A stretch of DNA of 64,000 nucleotides from Chrysomallon squamiferum. Its lineage: Eukaryota; Mollusca; Gastropoda; Neomphalida; Peltospiridae. A program made the position numbers and the translations under genes. The notes under the pieces were generated by a model. That model saw only the letters and a list, made by a program, of their open reading frames with translations. It was not told where the DNA came from and did no database searches. The stretch covers positions 12,783,660-12,847,659 of the forward strand of contig CM022676.1 of assembly GCA_012295275.1 (NCBI GenBank), written 5' to 3'. Every line of letters begins with the position of its first letter. Positions within the stretch are counted from its first letter, which is position 1. Of the stretch, positions 25,090 through 38,200 are shown piece after piece.

Positions 25090-25240
25090 CAAATTATCTT
25101 CACCGTAAAGCATTTTACTATAATATTCAGTAATCAAGGCTACTTTGAGAGCGGATGACGTCATGGACGAGTCTAATTCTTTTCGCAGGGAAGGAAACCT
25201 ATAGTACTCGCAATACGTTTGAATTATTAGAACCAGTCAG
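25090..25240 (-). promoter_or_regulatory. Candidate promoter and 5' UTR exon of gene 2
   Basis: On the minus strand AAGATAATTTG is followed by a canonical GTGAGT donor at 25089, and gene 2's start exon opens with an acceptor two codons before ATG. About 65 bp upstream lies the palindrome TGACGTCA, the consensus cAMP-response element bound by CREB/ATF/AP-1-type bZIP factors. I see no clear TATA box. The link to gene 2 is inference from strand, position and splice type. Confidence 0.35.
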
Positions 25241-25855
25241 TTCAAAGATATATATAATATCTGTAATGTATACAAAAATTTGTGACGCAGTATTGAACTA
25301 AATATACTGTGATGTATATCTGTATTAAGTTACTTTTTAAATAAATATTTTAGAATTTCATTTTATTTTTTAACAAACAATATACGTGGCAAAATGTTTT
25401 CCGTTTGTTGTTCTAGAAGTATTATTAATTTGCGTTAAATGTATATCAGTAGTACCTATGTTTATTTTTGCAGAAATCTATCAGCTATGTACAGCGACAA
25501 CAATACGCCTAGCTTCAGCAAATGTGTTATTTGTGTATGGATTGGTAAACAAACTGTTATCACTTCCTTCAGGTCATTTGTGTATTTATTTGTATGCCAC
25601 TTCAGTATTTTAAATGTTTATAATTATATTCATATGAATTAATTAGCTGTAAATGAACGTAGAATTTTATTTTCATGCAATTAACCTGGTACCTTGCACA
25701 TTTTATACTTATCTTTCTTTTTAAGAAATATATGCGAATTTTATAAAACAATTATGCCTAAAATTACTGAATTTTGGGGTATCACTTCGTTATTTTTTCG
25801 GTTTAACTTCATAAATTTGATATCCTTTATAATATTTTGTGTATTTATTTATTTA

Positions 25856-25856
<1 letters not shown>

Positions 25857-25908
<52 letters not shown>
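25857..25908. repeat. (ATT)n microsatellite
   Basis: About 16 ATT units in intergenic sequence. Confidence 0.9.
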
Positions 25909-25909
<1 letters not shown>

Positions 25910-25910
<1 letters not shown>

Positions 25911-27480
25911 TTTTGTTTTCGTATACCTAGGTAATGATAAAACACCTTTTATGAGTTATTTTCTTTTAATTGCGTTTTATTAACAATAACTTCTTACTAA
26001 TGTGAATTTTAAAAGACTTACAACAGTGTTTCTCATAGTCCCAGGTCACAATCCAACCTTTGTAGATCCAAGGTTTCCTCAGTTCATATCCGTTTTGCTT
26101 TGTCATCTGGTAATTTGTTCAACATTATACATTTACAGATTAATGTAATTATTTTATGATTTGAAAGAAAATGTAAAATGTTCTTCACAGTTGAACATAG
26201 AAGGATAAGGAATTAAATTTCGTAAATGTTTCATACAGGTCGGGAAACAATAAAGCAGCACATCGGATTTTTAATATTATTATAGAATAAACCTATATAA
26301 TGTCATGCTGCGTTTTAATTATATTTTCTGTGATTTTTTTCAAACTCATTTATTTCAATAATAAGCTCATATTTCATATTAACATTAAATAATAATGTTA
26401 CTGGAACATACATGCAGGGATAAACATGTATAACAACGTTTAGTTTATGCTTTTCTTGTTTGTAGGTTGAATGCATGTTTTATACAGTTTCTATTTTACT
26501 GTCTAGCAACAACTGATGCCAGTAACATATTTAACACATATATTTCACATTTTAGATAGAGGTTTGTTTTTTGTTTTTAGGGGGGATTTTGGGGGGGGGG
26601 AGTGAGAAATTTACATGGTTAATTCAGCTGTATGTATCTAAGAGTGCTGTACCCGTGAAATTATCATGATTATTGGAACAAAACGAAGCACAATTAATTC
26701 AGTTTTAGATAAACTGAAAGCCAAGAAATATTTGTTTAGTATCAAGTCTCATGTTTTATTTTATCCGCCCCATTTCAACTCTATATATTTACTTATAAAA
26801 GAATTGGCATCTGTGTTTAGAGTATAATATATCTAAGCAGCCAGGTATTTATACTGGTTACCCATATACAGATAAAGCATATTTATTTTCAGTATAGATA
26901 AGCCAATGTTTAAATGTATGTTTTAGAAATTGTTTTAGTCCTCATTATTATTATTATTATCATCATCATCATTTTCATAACTAAATAGTGAATACACCGT
27001 AACTCGGCTTTGTTTTTATTTCTCTAGAAGAATTATTGGTTCATCTGGATTTCAGTATATATAAAATAGATGTCAGATGGCCTTAAAATCACATTGTTCA
27101 CTGCTAGTTAACAGATACATTCCAGATATTTGATGTCGAGGGCCCTGTAACAACAGATATATAACAGAAAAGTAGAATAAAAACAGATACATGTGCCAAA
27201 CGATATATCCAGCAAGTTAGAGACCGGATGGGCTGCATTCTGGATACACGCTAAATACTTGAAATGTAAAATAAACAATGGAAAATAAAGAATGAAACTG
27301 TATTTCATACAAATAATACTTCTAAAGTAGGGCTTATTTAATATTTATTAATTCTCTTGATACTTTTAAAATACTATAACAGTAAAAGTTTTATCGCTGT
27401 TATTTATTTTGTATATTTGCGTTTACGCTAATTCTGGGAAATTGTTATTGTTTTTATATCAGGTATCTGTGATAAGAAAG
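25910..27480. other. Intergenic; no gene seen
   Basis: AT-rich sequence with a G-rich run at 26580-26600. No exon or transposon structure recognised. Confidence 0.35.
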
Positions 27481-27504
27481 TTAACTATGTGTTGTAAACA
27501 GCTA

Positions 27505-28140
27505 TACAGGTACAGGACCAATTATCCGGTGTACTGAAATCCGGAAAGATCAGAAAACCGGAAGTATTTCCCGACGCTATTTTCATAGTTCGCGCGCGCG
27601 CGTGTTGTCCTCACCAGACCGGAATTACTCAGACGTTCCTGAACGTGACGTCAGGGGAACAGCTACCACAGGGCGACGTGCTTCTAATCCAGCAGCGTGG
27701 AGATGGCTACAGACAGTTTCAGCATGAATTCTAGTGCCTGTGGTTTGCTGCAAAGTATGAGCCAAACATGGAGCATTTTTGAACCTGTGACATAGATATG
27801 ACATGACTCAATACCTGTGTTTCCTTGGAGTAGTTAATCGTGGTCTACCAGAACGAGGTTGATTTAGCATTTGCCCAGTTTAGTGTATGTGTTGTCGGAG
27901 TTGCGATGTGGTACTGTCATGAACACGAAAGTACTGAGAGACATCGTGTCCATTTTGACCGGCATTAAGCCGTCCTATTGCTTCATGATTTGCCGTTAAG
28001 CCTGGACATTATAACAGGATACATTTTTCCTTTTGTTTTTGGATAATGTTGGTTGAGTGCATACAAATGTGATTTCAGTGCATCTGTATTGCACACACTT
28101 CTGTGACGGCATGTGGAGTAGGCATAGCGGTGTGCGATAT
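27505..28140. mobile_element. Remnant of a DNA transposon
   Basis: Starts near GTACAGGACCAATTATCCGG and contains ATCCGGAAA and AACCGGAAG, the style of a pogo/Tigger-superfamily terminal region (ATCCGGAAA-type ends). The segment is much richer in CpG than its surroundings (GCGCGCGCGCG at 27592). I found neither the other terminal inverted repeat nor an intact transposase frame. Confidence 0.4.
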
Positions 28141-28389
28141 GACAAATGGTGTTCTTTTCATTAACGAAAGCGACAGGGCATTCACAACTAACATATTACC
28201 AACTTTTATAACTGTATTTTAATTTATTTGGAAGCAACAGCATTTACAAAAACTTGCTAAACTTTTTTGGTTAAGTATGTATATATATATACATATCTAT
28301 TACGCTGTTACCATTGCTCTATTACAGCGCTGCCATTATAATTATTTCATCTGTACTGTGTATATTACTTGTATTTCTTTTGCTGGCAG

Positions 28390-28420
28390 ACAGCTAGTAA
28401 TGCAGAATGTGTATTACCAG
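28390..28420 (+). pseudogene. Relic of gene A tail exon, inverted
   Basis: CTAGTAATGCAGAATGTGTA then TTACCAG and GTAATC matches the gene A tail exon at 40100-40134 (minus) including its donor. The acceptor side is shortened (TTTTGCTGGCAG). It sits alone on the plus strand with no in-frame neighbour, so it looks like a relic of a duplicated receptor tail. Confidence 0.6.
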
Positions 28421-28848
28421 GTAATCCCACAGTTCTGTTTTCTTTTAACTGAAAAATATAATTATTAAAAATATCAAATAATTGTGAAGGTCAAACTGAT
28501 TTGATTCAAAAAAAATTCTTGTCTTGTGTTTTTTTTCTTTTGGCTGAATTTGATTCATGATAAACCTCTGAAATGAAAATGCAATATATTTATATCTTAA
28601 ATAACTGATTGGTATAGATCTTGTGTGAAAATATACGTTCCGTTATTATTTTCAGCAGATAAGATAGAAGTATACATTATATAAGTTCATGAAACGAGGA
28701 TGAAATTATATGTCGTCTTATAGATAATATAGAATAATCAAATATCTTTTACAAAAGCGACAAACACTTCAGTAAACTCTTCATTTTCTATCTATGTTAT
28801 TCTCAATCATTTTAACAGGTGATTCAAATTGTTTCTTTCTTTTAACTT

Positions 28849-29127
28849 TTATTTTATTACTAAAAAATAGAGAGGGATTTCAGTTTTATTAGCTTTTCGT
28901 TTGCAAACAAGATATAAACATGAATACGACTTTTCTGTTAAAATTTGAAATGTACTTTCATTGCTTGTGTCGATGTCATCCATCAGTTTCTTCTCAAGAT
29001 TATTTTCATTAAGTTTAATTAAGTAGTCACAGCATACCTGGTCACATAATAGATTAGTTGTACAAGCAACTTTTTTTGCAAATATCCAAACTGACCAGTA
29101 TTTTAAGACATCCACAATATTCTTCAA
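28849..29127 (-). pseudogene. Antisense ORF, repeat-derived (copy 2)
   Basis: 92-codon minus-strand homologue of the frame at 20308-20544: KKVACTTNLLCDQVCCDYLI, then KKLMDDIDTSNESTFQ and an extra C-terminal part (CKRKANKTEIPLYF) open here but cut by a stop in copy 1. It lies just upstream of, and antisense to, the decayed D2 exon at 29573. Part of an old repeat carried with the D2 flanks. Confidence 0.4.
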
Positions 29128-29572
29128 CAGCCCTTCAAGGACAGTGCATTATAAATATCTATCTTCTGTTTTCTATAACATTAAAGGTTTTGAACCACTA
29201 TCCAGATTTTGAATTTTCTTTGTTAATGGTACATGGATATCAGCATATAATGGTGAAAGATTTTCACACAGTAAATGAAATGTTAGAGCAATAAACCCTG
29301 TCTAAATATTTTGTGAAACTCAAAATCTGAAAATAAATATTTTACCCATGTGTCACTTCATCACCTGTTGTTTTGTTGTACAGCTCTGTTACTAATATTA
29401 AGGTTAACAGTGCTTTCCATATTACTTATAAATATAATAAAGATATAAAATATAAAATAAAATTAAAATCCTTGTTTTCTTCCATTTGGAAGTAAATGTT
29501 TTATAATTTAAAAAATTAATAATGATTAATTCCCAGGATTTCTATATTTATTGTTTCATTTTCATTTTCAAG

Positions 29573-29835
29573 TTCCTTTGCAAAAGGTTTCTATAACAAC
29601 TGGATCAACTCCAGGAAACCCAGCAATTCTTACACAACTGACCTGTTCAACCAACCATTGCCATCCAGAAGCTGTAATCACATGGACTTTAAATGGTTCA
29701 AAGATAACAGACGGCATTATCAGCTCCACTGAGACAATTGCTGACTCTGGTATTGTACCGAGGAGTAGTTTAAATGAAAAATTTAATACATATGATAATG
29801 GGAAAAGTTTGGTTTCTTCAGTTACTAATGGCGAC
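29573..29835 (+). pseudogene. Decayed D2 Ig exon (copy 2)
   Basis: As copy 1, but the acceptor phase is intact (VPLQKVSITTGSTP). The second framework cysteine is still replaced (SLVSS) and the last ~20 residues and donor are missing. The shared defects predate the 3.35-kb duplication; the extra A in copy 1 came later. Confidence 0.75.
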
Positions 29836-29944
29836 GGTTTACTAGTTACATTCTGTTTCTCTCTTATATCAACATTGTTACAGAACATTCAAGTCTAATA
29901 ATTGTTAATAATAAATTACACATTTGGTGAACACTGTATATTGC

Positions 29945-30012
<68 letters not shown>

Positions 30013-30980
30013 GTGCTTTTAAAATAACAAACCCAACATGCAGACAGCAGAACATTTTAACAACTTTAAGAATGTTTTATATACAAATCATTAACAAATA
30101 TAACTATTTTAAAGATAAAAAATCCACTTAAAATAATAGAAGAAAACAGTGAAAGCGTTATTGTCAGGGTTGAAATTCGAAACATTCGGTATATGCATAA
30201 TTAAGACGTGTACATGGAGCATGGATATTAAAGCATTTCACACATAGTTTCTATAATGTTATGAAATGTACTCGCGCCCAGAATTAATCTCGAACAATAA
30301 CAGATTTTTTTGTATGTTACAAATCGTTTTACAAAAAACAAAATCATATAACAACAACAAAAAAACAAAATAGAAAATTTTATTTTTTATCTTTATTTGA
30401 CCATAAGCTCTGGTTGATAACCGTCTCCAATTTGTTTGCAGAAATAATAATAATAAATATATAGATAACTAACTAAATAAATAATAACCTTCAACTAAAT
30501 TCAAACAGAGAAACATTTCAATTAAAATAAATAAAGTAGAAATAATACCACAATTGAAATTTGAAACTGTTTAAATATGGAACCAAAAAAAATTACATTA
30601 AAGCACTTAACATTTAACAATGAATTTCAATAATTTTATAAATATTTAAACACTTTAATAACTGTAAGAATACTAACAACCAACGTCAACACTTTTCTTT
30701 TAAAAATGTCTTCTTTTCTGAAATGCTTTCAAATGTACTGAAAATATACCAGCATTCTAACTGATGACTTACTTCTGACTTGTAATTCTAACAAGTATTT
30801 GGTACATGTATACTAATACACTGTTTACTTACAAATGATAAAAAGAAACACAGTTTTAAATTCTATCCAATTATTCTAAAATTAAATTCTAGAAATATAC
30901 ATATATAATATATTTCATTTAGAAAAACTTAAAAACAAAACAATTATATTAATATATATATATAAATATACAAAGTAAGT

Positions 30981-31020
<40 letters not shown>

Positions 31021-31127
31021 TTGAGGATAAAACCAAAGAAAACAAACAAGAATATAATTGAGATTGTTGTCAATATTTTATACATCTCATATCTCCGTGT
31101 TTATCTATCTCTGAGGAGTCTGTAGAT

Positions 31128-31164
31128 CTACAGCAAACCAGTGATGACTAAAGTGTTGATAAAC
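31128..31164 (-). CDS. Exon of GPI-type C-terminus, last part (copy 2)
   Basis: Identical in reading to 15382-15418: MFINTLVITGLL then TAG. Same phase 2 junction. Confidence 0.4.
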
Positions 31165-31522
31165 CTGAAGAAAGATAAAATAAAGATAAAATGATAAACA
31201 AATAATTATTAGACACACGGAAATAGATAAGCACAGACACAGACATAAAAAGACAACATATGTAGAGGGACATCATTACATACACTGATACAGGCACATC
31301 TTTACATGTACATATAGATAATACATATATACATACATACACAAGTAATTGAAGACGGTCCGACAGAAAAGTAGATATACAGAATCACAGAAACAAACAG
31401 ACTGAGCGATACTAGACATAGGTACAGATGATACATGCAGATATACTGAGAGTAAAGCTAATAAAAAATTAATAATACAATAAAATAACTAATAAAAAGA
31501 AAATAGTTCCAAGATTACTTAC

Positions 31523-31577
31523 ATGATCATTACATAAATCATTGGAGAAAATCTGGAATCACTTCCGTTTATTTTAT
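31523..31577 (-). CDS. Exon of GPI-type C-terminus, first part (copy 2)
   Basis: 55-nt exon with the same splice sites as 15778-15832 and no visible coding difference. No upstream Ig exon exists between here and the N gap, so its partner exons, if any, are in or beyond the gap. Confidence 0.4.
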
Positions 31578-31580
31578 CTA

Positions 31581-31611
<31 letters not shown>

Positions 31612-32462
31612 CCTTTAATTACTACCAAATTTTCAGGCAGCACAACATACTCATATCTTTCAAGCACGTCTATCTCCAGAAGTGAAAGTCTTGTCCCAGT
31701 CAAGCACTTATATTCGTTCTTAATGACCTTCAAATATTCAAATGCTGACAACAGTAAAAACCTGTTTCTCAAAAAAATTTGCGGTCCTAGACTATTAATT
31801 TAATTGAAATTAGCCTCCGAAAACTCAAAGCAGAGAATAGTAAGTTGTTCTTTAAGCGGAATAAAATTAACTTGCTATAGGTCATCTGCCTATGTAAGGC
31901 GAAGTTCTTCTTTACATAATATATAATTGCATACAGTCTTCAAAGAACTGCCATAGTGAACCTTTAACTCTAACTCATTAGTGTTTCTTTGTATTTACAA
32001 AGAAGTGTATTGTGGGAAACATGTTATTTGCAATTTAAATGTGATTTAAGAGAACTGTGTGAATTATGCTTGTAAATATGAATACATACATACATTCATA
32101 TATAGATAGATAGCTAGATAGATATATGCTTATATATACAGACATGTACATGTATATTCATTAGAAGAAACTGCTGTAAATATTTGAATTCTCTGAAAGT
32201 TAACCTATTTTTATTAATACTTTTCAGTTTTGAATTATAAAAGGTGGATCTGTGTCTGTACATACATACACACAGTCGAAACTCGTCTAACAGTCAGCTG
32301 TTCAAAATCCCACCAAAATTCCCCAAAAGCATTTCCTTCTTTAAATGAGCTGTTCTGTGCAGTCACTGGTTTATAACCGCCAGCAGCCAATGTTTTTCAC
32401 TGAAAATAATCAACTGAACCTACTATAATGGTCACCGTTTTTACATATTTTAATAGCTTTCC

Positions 32463-32662
32463 NNNNNNNNNNNNNNNNNNNNNNNNNNNNNNNNNNNNNN
32501 NNNNNNNNNNNNNNNNNNNNNNNNNNNNNNNNNNNNNNNNNNNNNNNNNNNNNNNNNNNNNNNNNNNNNNNNNNNNNNNNNNNNNNNNNNNNNNNNNNNN
32601 NNNNNNNNNNNNNNNNNNNNNNNNNNNNNNNNNNNNNNNNNNNNNNNNNNNNNNNNNNNNNN
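32463..32662. other. Assembly gap, 200 N
   Basis: Exactly 200 N, a scaffold-gap placeholder. Left flank is the recent duplication; right flank is the 3' flank of gene A. Open frames drawn across it are meaningless. Confidence 0.99.
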
Positions 32663-34477
32663 GATTCATTTAATCCAACAGACACATGCCAAAATGACAT
32701 TTTCAAATAATTTGTTGGATTAATTATGCATGCCTATATAACAATTTGTTTTACTGATCAAAACAAACATTTTAAATGTATGAGGAACATAATCTTAAAA
32801 CAGGTAGTTACAAAAGAATTAAACCATTACCACAAATTTGTCTTTAAAATGCATGTTCTGATTTTTTGTTTATTAGTGTAAATATTTGAAATAAACATAT
32901 TCATGTTTGATTCATTAAGATCTAACAGTTATGAAATGGAAACAAATATAAGCAATTGCCACTTAAATGAACAGTAATGTATAAAATGATATAACACAGA
33001 CTGCATTTAGTAAACAAACAAAACGGTATGCAAAAGTTAATGGAATGTTTTACAATGATTTGAATAACTGATTAGCAATATTCACAGATAAACAAATTTT
33101 TAGATAAACTGTCAAAATGAATAATGTACATTTGACAATCTCTAATACAAATGCACACACTTACTAAAAGACAGTTTCACACAGCAAAACAATATACACT
33201 TTAAATTATCATGTTTTATAATATAATGAATATTGTTTTTGGAGGTTACTGATTGTCTAAAACATACCTATAGTATAACAAAGTTCTAACAGCTTTACAG
33301 AAGTTTGATGTTTTTAAGTTTTTTTAATTAACATCAACACATTGGTTTTTAGATTCATTATCAATAGTAATAAATGATGTAATTTTATTCAAATTATTCA
33401 TGCTATCAGTTTCCATTTATCCAAAAATAATGGGTATTCCAACATATCAAATGCATACTTTTATCATCTTTAGAAAATAGACACACACAGACACACACAA
33501 ACACACACACTTATTAAATGTCAATTAAAAATGAAAATATTATTAACAAAAAAATATATATTTCTAAGTTATAGAAACATTTATATTTAGCTGGAATAAA
33601 TAAAACACTTATACAGTTGAAATTCTGTTACACTTCCAATTACATGGACCACAGAAAACACTGTTAGATAGACATCAATACACTGTATAAATAAAACTGT
33701 AAAAAAATATAAATGTTCAAAAATAAGCACTTTTATATTTTACTTTTACAAAATCATACAATGAAACTAAATTAATCAACAAAATTAGTCATTTGTATAT
33801 TAATCACTATAACACTTGACATGCTTACTGAATCAGCATTAGAGATACATAAGTAAGGCTAACACAGTAGGGTCTCTGTGTATAAAAAATACTAGAAAAA
33901 CTTTTGCAACTGAAAGACAATGGATATAATAATCAAACTCACTTTTACAGCTTTTCTATTTTAAATGAAAACAAAAATTCTGACACATAGCATAACTTAT
34001 TTTAACACAGATAACTGGATTTCGTTAAAAGGTATATTTTCCACACACTTAACATCTGGTAGGTTTTTTAATGTCTTGGGAAAGTGGATACATTACTTTA
34101 TTAGCACAAAACATCTACATCACATTATGTAACTCTTGGAAAAACATTTTCAGAATGATTAGTGAATCACATTTTTCTAAAATTCTAACTAAATGAATCA
34201 TGTGTATATTTGTATCAAAAACTTCTTTTCAAACACATTGCATATGTAATGAAAACCATTTAAAGACGTGTACACTGCATAGTACAAAATAATAACTACT
34301 CTTTAAAATAAATGTAAAAGATCAAATATATTTGCATTTAAAGTAAATATATAGTACAAATTTATAAAATTTAGTGTATAAAAAAAATATATTTACTTAC
34401 ATATATTTCTGGAATGCAATTTGTTTGTTAGTAAAAAATAAACAGTTTCCTAACATAACTCATTAAGTAGAAAAAAG
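32663..34477 (-). other. 3' flank of gene A, duplicated downstream of gene B
   Basis: No gene seen. Sequence matches 58.9-61.16 kb in order (for example ATTTATCCAAAAATAAT at 33416 and 59576; TGGATACATTACT at 34086 and 60867). It probably holds the 3' UTR of gene A. Confidence 0.5.
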
Positions 34478-34665
34478 TTATTTTTCACTCTTAGGTTCTG
34501 TTTGTTTGTCATCTTCATCAGGAAGTGGTTCTGCTTTCTTGTTCCAGTCAATGGAGACGTACTCCACTTTGTCCTGTGTTTTGTGAACTTGTTTACTTGG
34601 TTGTGTGTTAGAGAAATCTATACCAACATACAGCAGCCCATCTTCATCTCGTCCACACTTTGCTC
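34478..34665 (-). CDS. Gene A last exon with two ITIMs
   Basis: Open frame GAKCGRDEDGLLYVGIDF, SKQVHKTQDKVEYVSIDWNK, then DEDDKQTEPKSEK and stop. LLYVGI and VEYVSI both match the ITIM consensus, with 22 residues between the tyrosines, a spacing like that of ITIM pairs in Siglec/PD-1-type receptors. The start of the exon is one base shorter than gene B's, so it needs entry phase 1, which the preceding exon does not give. The frame itself is well kept, and nearly identical to gene B. Confidence 0.65.
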
Positions 34666-35225
34666 CTGAAACAAACAAAAAACACATAACTACTTAATAT
34701 GAAACCCCGTCCCTGAAGAAATTTCTTTGAATTATAAGCCTACAGTCAGATCTCTTCATAACTTTCCTCTTTATAGCATTTCCTCCTTTATCACCTCAAA
34801 AATGGCTAAGCACTGACTGTCTGTATTTAATTACACAAATGATTAACTTTTTAAAATACACACACATGTAACATTTTTTTTTTAAAACACACACAAACCT
34901 AATTTTTTTAAAGTATAATTTTTGTTTTAAATTAATTTTTTTTTTTTCTGAAAAAATACAAAATTAACTCTTTTTATTTAATACACACAAATTTAACTTT
35001 TTTAAAAACACTAATTTATCTATTTATTAAATAAATACAATTTAACATTATCCAAATTCACACAAATTCAGAGCAAATATTTATACATTTCTTTAAGAAA
35101 AATCAAGGCAATGTTAATAAAGAGATTTGATTGTCAATGTGTCTCAACACTGGAATACATTGATTTTTGGACAGGTTTTGTTTCTAATTTTTCTTCTTTT
35201 TTTCTCTCACATTATAAAGAGACTG

Positions 35226-35268
<43 letters not shown>

Positions 35269-38200
35269 ACTTTAAATAAATTAAATCTTTTGGGATACCA
35301 TTTATTTTATCTGTTTTCATTTTCTTTGCCATCAATTTCAATATTTGGAACCAATCGCAAATATCAATGGCCTCAAAAGTTTTGTAAGATCTTGTTAGAT
35401 CTGTTTTACTGGACATAATATTGGTAAAACTATTCTTTATTTACCATGGATTCAGGTGTCTATTCTATCATTTTATTTATTTTTTAATTTAAAACAATAT
35501 ATACATATATATATATATATAATTTTTTTTTTTATTTGTTTCTATACATATTTAAATAAATAAATGGTGTGCATAAATGTGATTTATTACCTGGATATCC
35601 TGACCTGTAGCACCTCTCCTTCAAACACTGCATTGGCATATGTAACATCATCCCTTACAGCATCAACATTTTCATAAACATCTCCTACACAAAAGTAACA
35701 TTTTAGTGAGCCAAATGGAATATGATCACTGATAAATTGATAAATGTATTGATAAATTCAAATAACTATTTTTGAATCAGACAGTTCCCTGTTCATACCA
35801 TGTTTTTATCATCAGAAATTACTATAATTATCATCAGTAAAACTACTGAAATTAAGAGTTTCTAAGTAACTGTGTGTCATGTCATGAAATAAGTAGTAAT
35901 ATTAAAATATTTGTTTAAAGCCTTAAGCAATTTTCAAAATACATTTTCAAAATAAACAACCAATAGTAATAATACTACTAATAATATTAACAACAATGGA
36001 ATACTAACATGACATAAAGAATTAAATAATTTTATATCTTTTTCTTTCCATAAGGATTACTATATAAATATTTTCTGCATGATATTATAAATACACACAC
36101 ACACACATATGCAGACACACACAAACAAACACACACACACACAATTTCATGCACACATAAACATTTCTTAAAATATAAATTATCTGAATGAAACCTTTCT
36201 GTGCTTGCTTCACTTTCTTTTCAGCACCTACAGAAATAATAATAACAACAACATCAACAACAACAACAACAGTAAAAGTATATCTAGAATATTAAATTAA
36301 ATGGAATTTTTGCTTAACAAAACATATTACATATTACTTAATTATTATTTAACCCAGAAGAATGACTCTTTGAATGATAATTTGTAACAGTCTGGAAAGT
36401 TTCTCAAAAGTAATTTTTTGGTTTTAGAAAATGAAAATTGCATTTGCCATATTTGGTCTAAGTGTATAATAATACAGTATATATATTTTTTTCTTTTAAC
36501 AAATAAAGATGTACAGTTAAAAAGATAGTGGAATTCATCACCAGTATCAGAATAACATAAATGACATTCTGACTTCTCATTTAATACTAAACCATCTACC
36601 AGTTTGATGTTACTGGTTCTAAACCTACATAATGTTGTAGCATCCTTTTGTTGGCAACTTTAACAGATAATGTTCTAATTTAAATTCATCTTTAAACATT
36701 CTGTAATTAATTACTTTAGATCACTCAAGTTAATCAGGATGTTTTAGCCACAAAACATCCACTTGGACACATGAATATGTGTTACATAAACCACATTCAT
36801 CTAGTATAGCTTTCATAGAAGATAACCAAGGACTTAATACAGCATTTATACTATGGTTATACGATAACAACATGAATAGTACACCTGACAATTTATACTC
36901 TTTACAGTTAACAACCTTTGTCCAAAATGTAATCATTCTTACTTTAACACTTATAACATTGGGTATCTTCCTAATTCACCACAAATCATAGAGCTTGTTA
37001 ACTCATAATATATATTTGCAAAACTTGAGATGAAGTCTTGAATTATATCTAAATTACTAAAAGGTGTAGTTGATGTTGTAAATCATCTGCTGTTTCTACT
37101 AACAGTACAGTATCATCAGCAAATAAAAATACAAATAATTTATGATATACATTAATATGTTTGCAAGAAAACCTGTTATTGAGTGTATCTATACTGATCT
37201 TGTTGTATTAGTCTCTAATTAGATTATGTAATACCACTTGGCAGCGATGTATCCCTGACACAGAAGGTGTTGTTGATCAAGATAGTTATCGTCTGTTTAT
37301 TAAACATACTTTGTTTTTAGTTGCTTAATACATAGTCACCTGGCTTTTCCACTCTTTGGCATAAGCAATGAGATCAATGGACGAATCACAGGGAGACATG
37401 TTTGTCCATGAGAAACTTTAAAGTTCAGGCAGGTAACTACATTTTTGGCACGTTGTTTAACTCAGATGTGATTGTTGTGACAAGTAATATTATTTTTATT
37501 ATGGTATTATTCAATTATTTTAGAGGGTGTATGGGTTTCTATCTGTGCCAAAGTAACTAATCTCAAGTCAGTTGCTACTACCTGGGTAGGTTCCCTGTGA
37601 AGGATGACATGATATCAGAAGTTACAAAGACCTATTTGATATCACTTATTAAAAGATACTGTAAATTACTTCATTACATAACCCTACTTATTCAATTTAC
37701 AAACCTTTTTCTTTCTTTTTCTTTTCTTTTTCCTTTTTCTTTAACTTTAAATCTTGTTTTTCCTTCTTTTTTTTCTCATTGGCAGATTCTGTTTGGCCTT
37801 TTTTACCTGTAATTTGTGGGAGAAGTAGCATTAACTGATAAAACAGTTATCTATTTTTCTTATTTGACAATTAAGAGATTAAACAAAGAAAGGCATATTT
37901 TTTATTAATGATGCAGTCAACAAATTTTATCTGTGAAACTAATAATTATGGTTATGGACTGCAGAAGATAAAAAAATAAAAAAATAAAAAATACAGCATG
38001 TTATGATGACCTAATAAATATTTAACATAAAGTGTGTGGAGATATTTATACTCAAAAATCTTTACAAATTTCAATTAATTTGGGTCCCTATATAATTTCA
38101 TGGTTTACTAAACAATGACTAATTGATGGCATTTAGCAAAGTCAGTCAGGACATCACCGGATGTCAACACATTTAGAACATCTAAGAAAATGTAGAGTTC

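Larger units (their letters stand above)
29117..32462. repeat. Recent 3.35-kb segmental duplication, copy 2
   Basis: Near-identical to 13371-16720; the coordinate offset drifts by only four bases from end to end. The block ends at the first N. See copy 1. Confidence 0.9.

Noticed and set aside
32397-32706. Open frames spanning the N gap
   Set aside because: They consist mainly of N and say nothing about coding content.
35595-35684. Rescue of gene A's tail frame by the CAG/GTCAGG donor at 35605
   Set aside because: It gives exit phase 0, whereas the last exon of gene A needs entry phase 1 at its standard acceptor, so the ITIMs stay out of frame.
36779-36991. Plus-strand frame over the reverse-transcriptase relic
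   Set aside because: It is the complement of the minus-strand RT-derived sequence.
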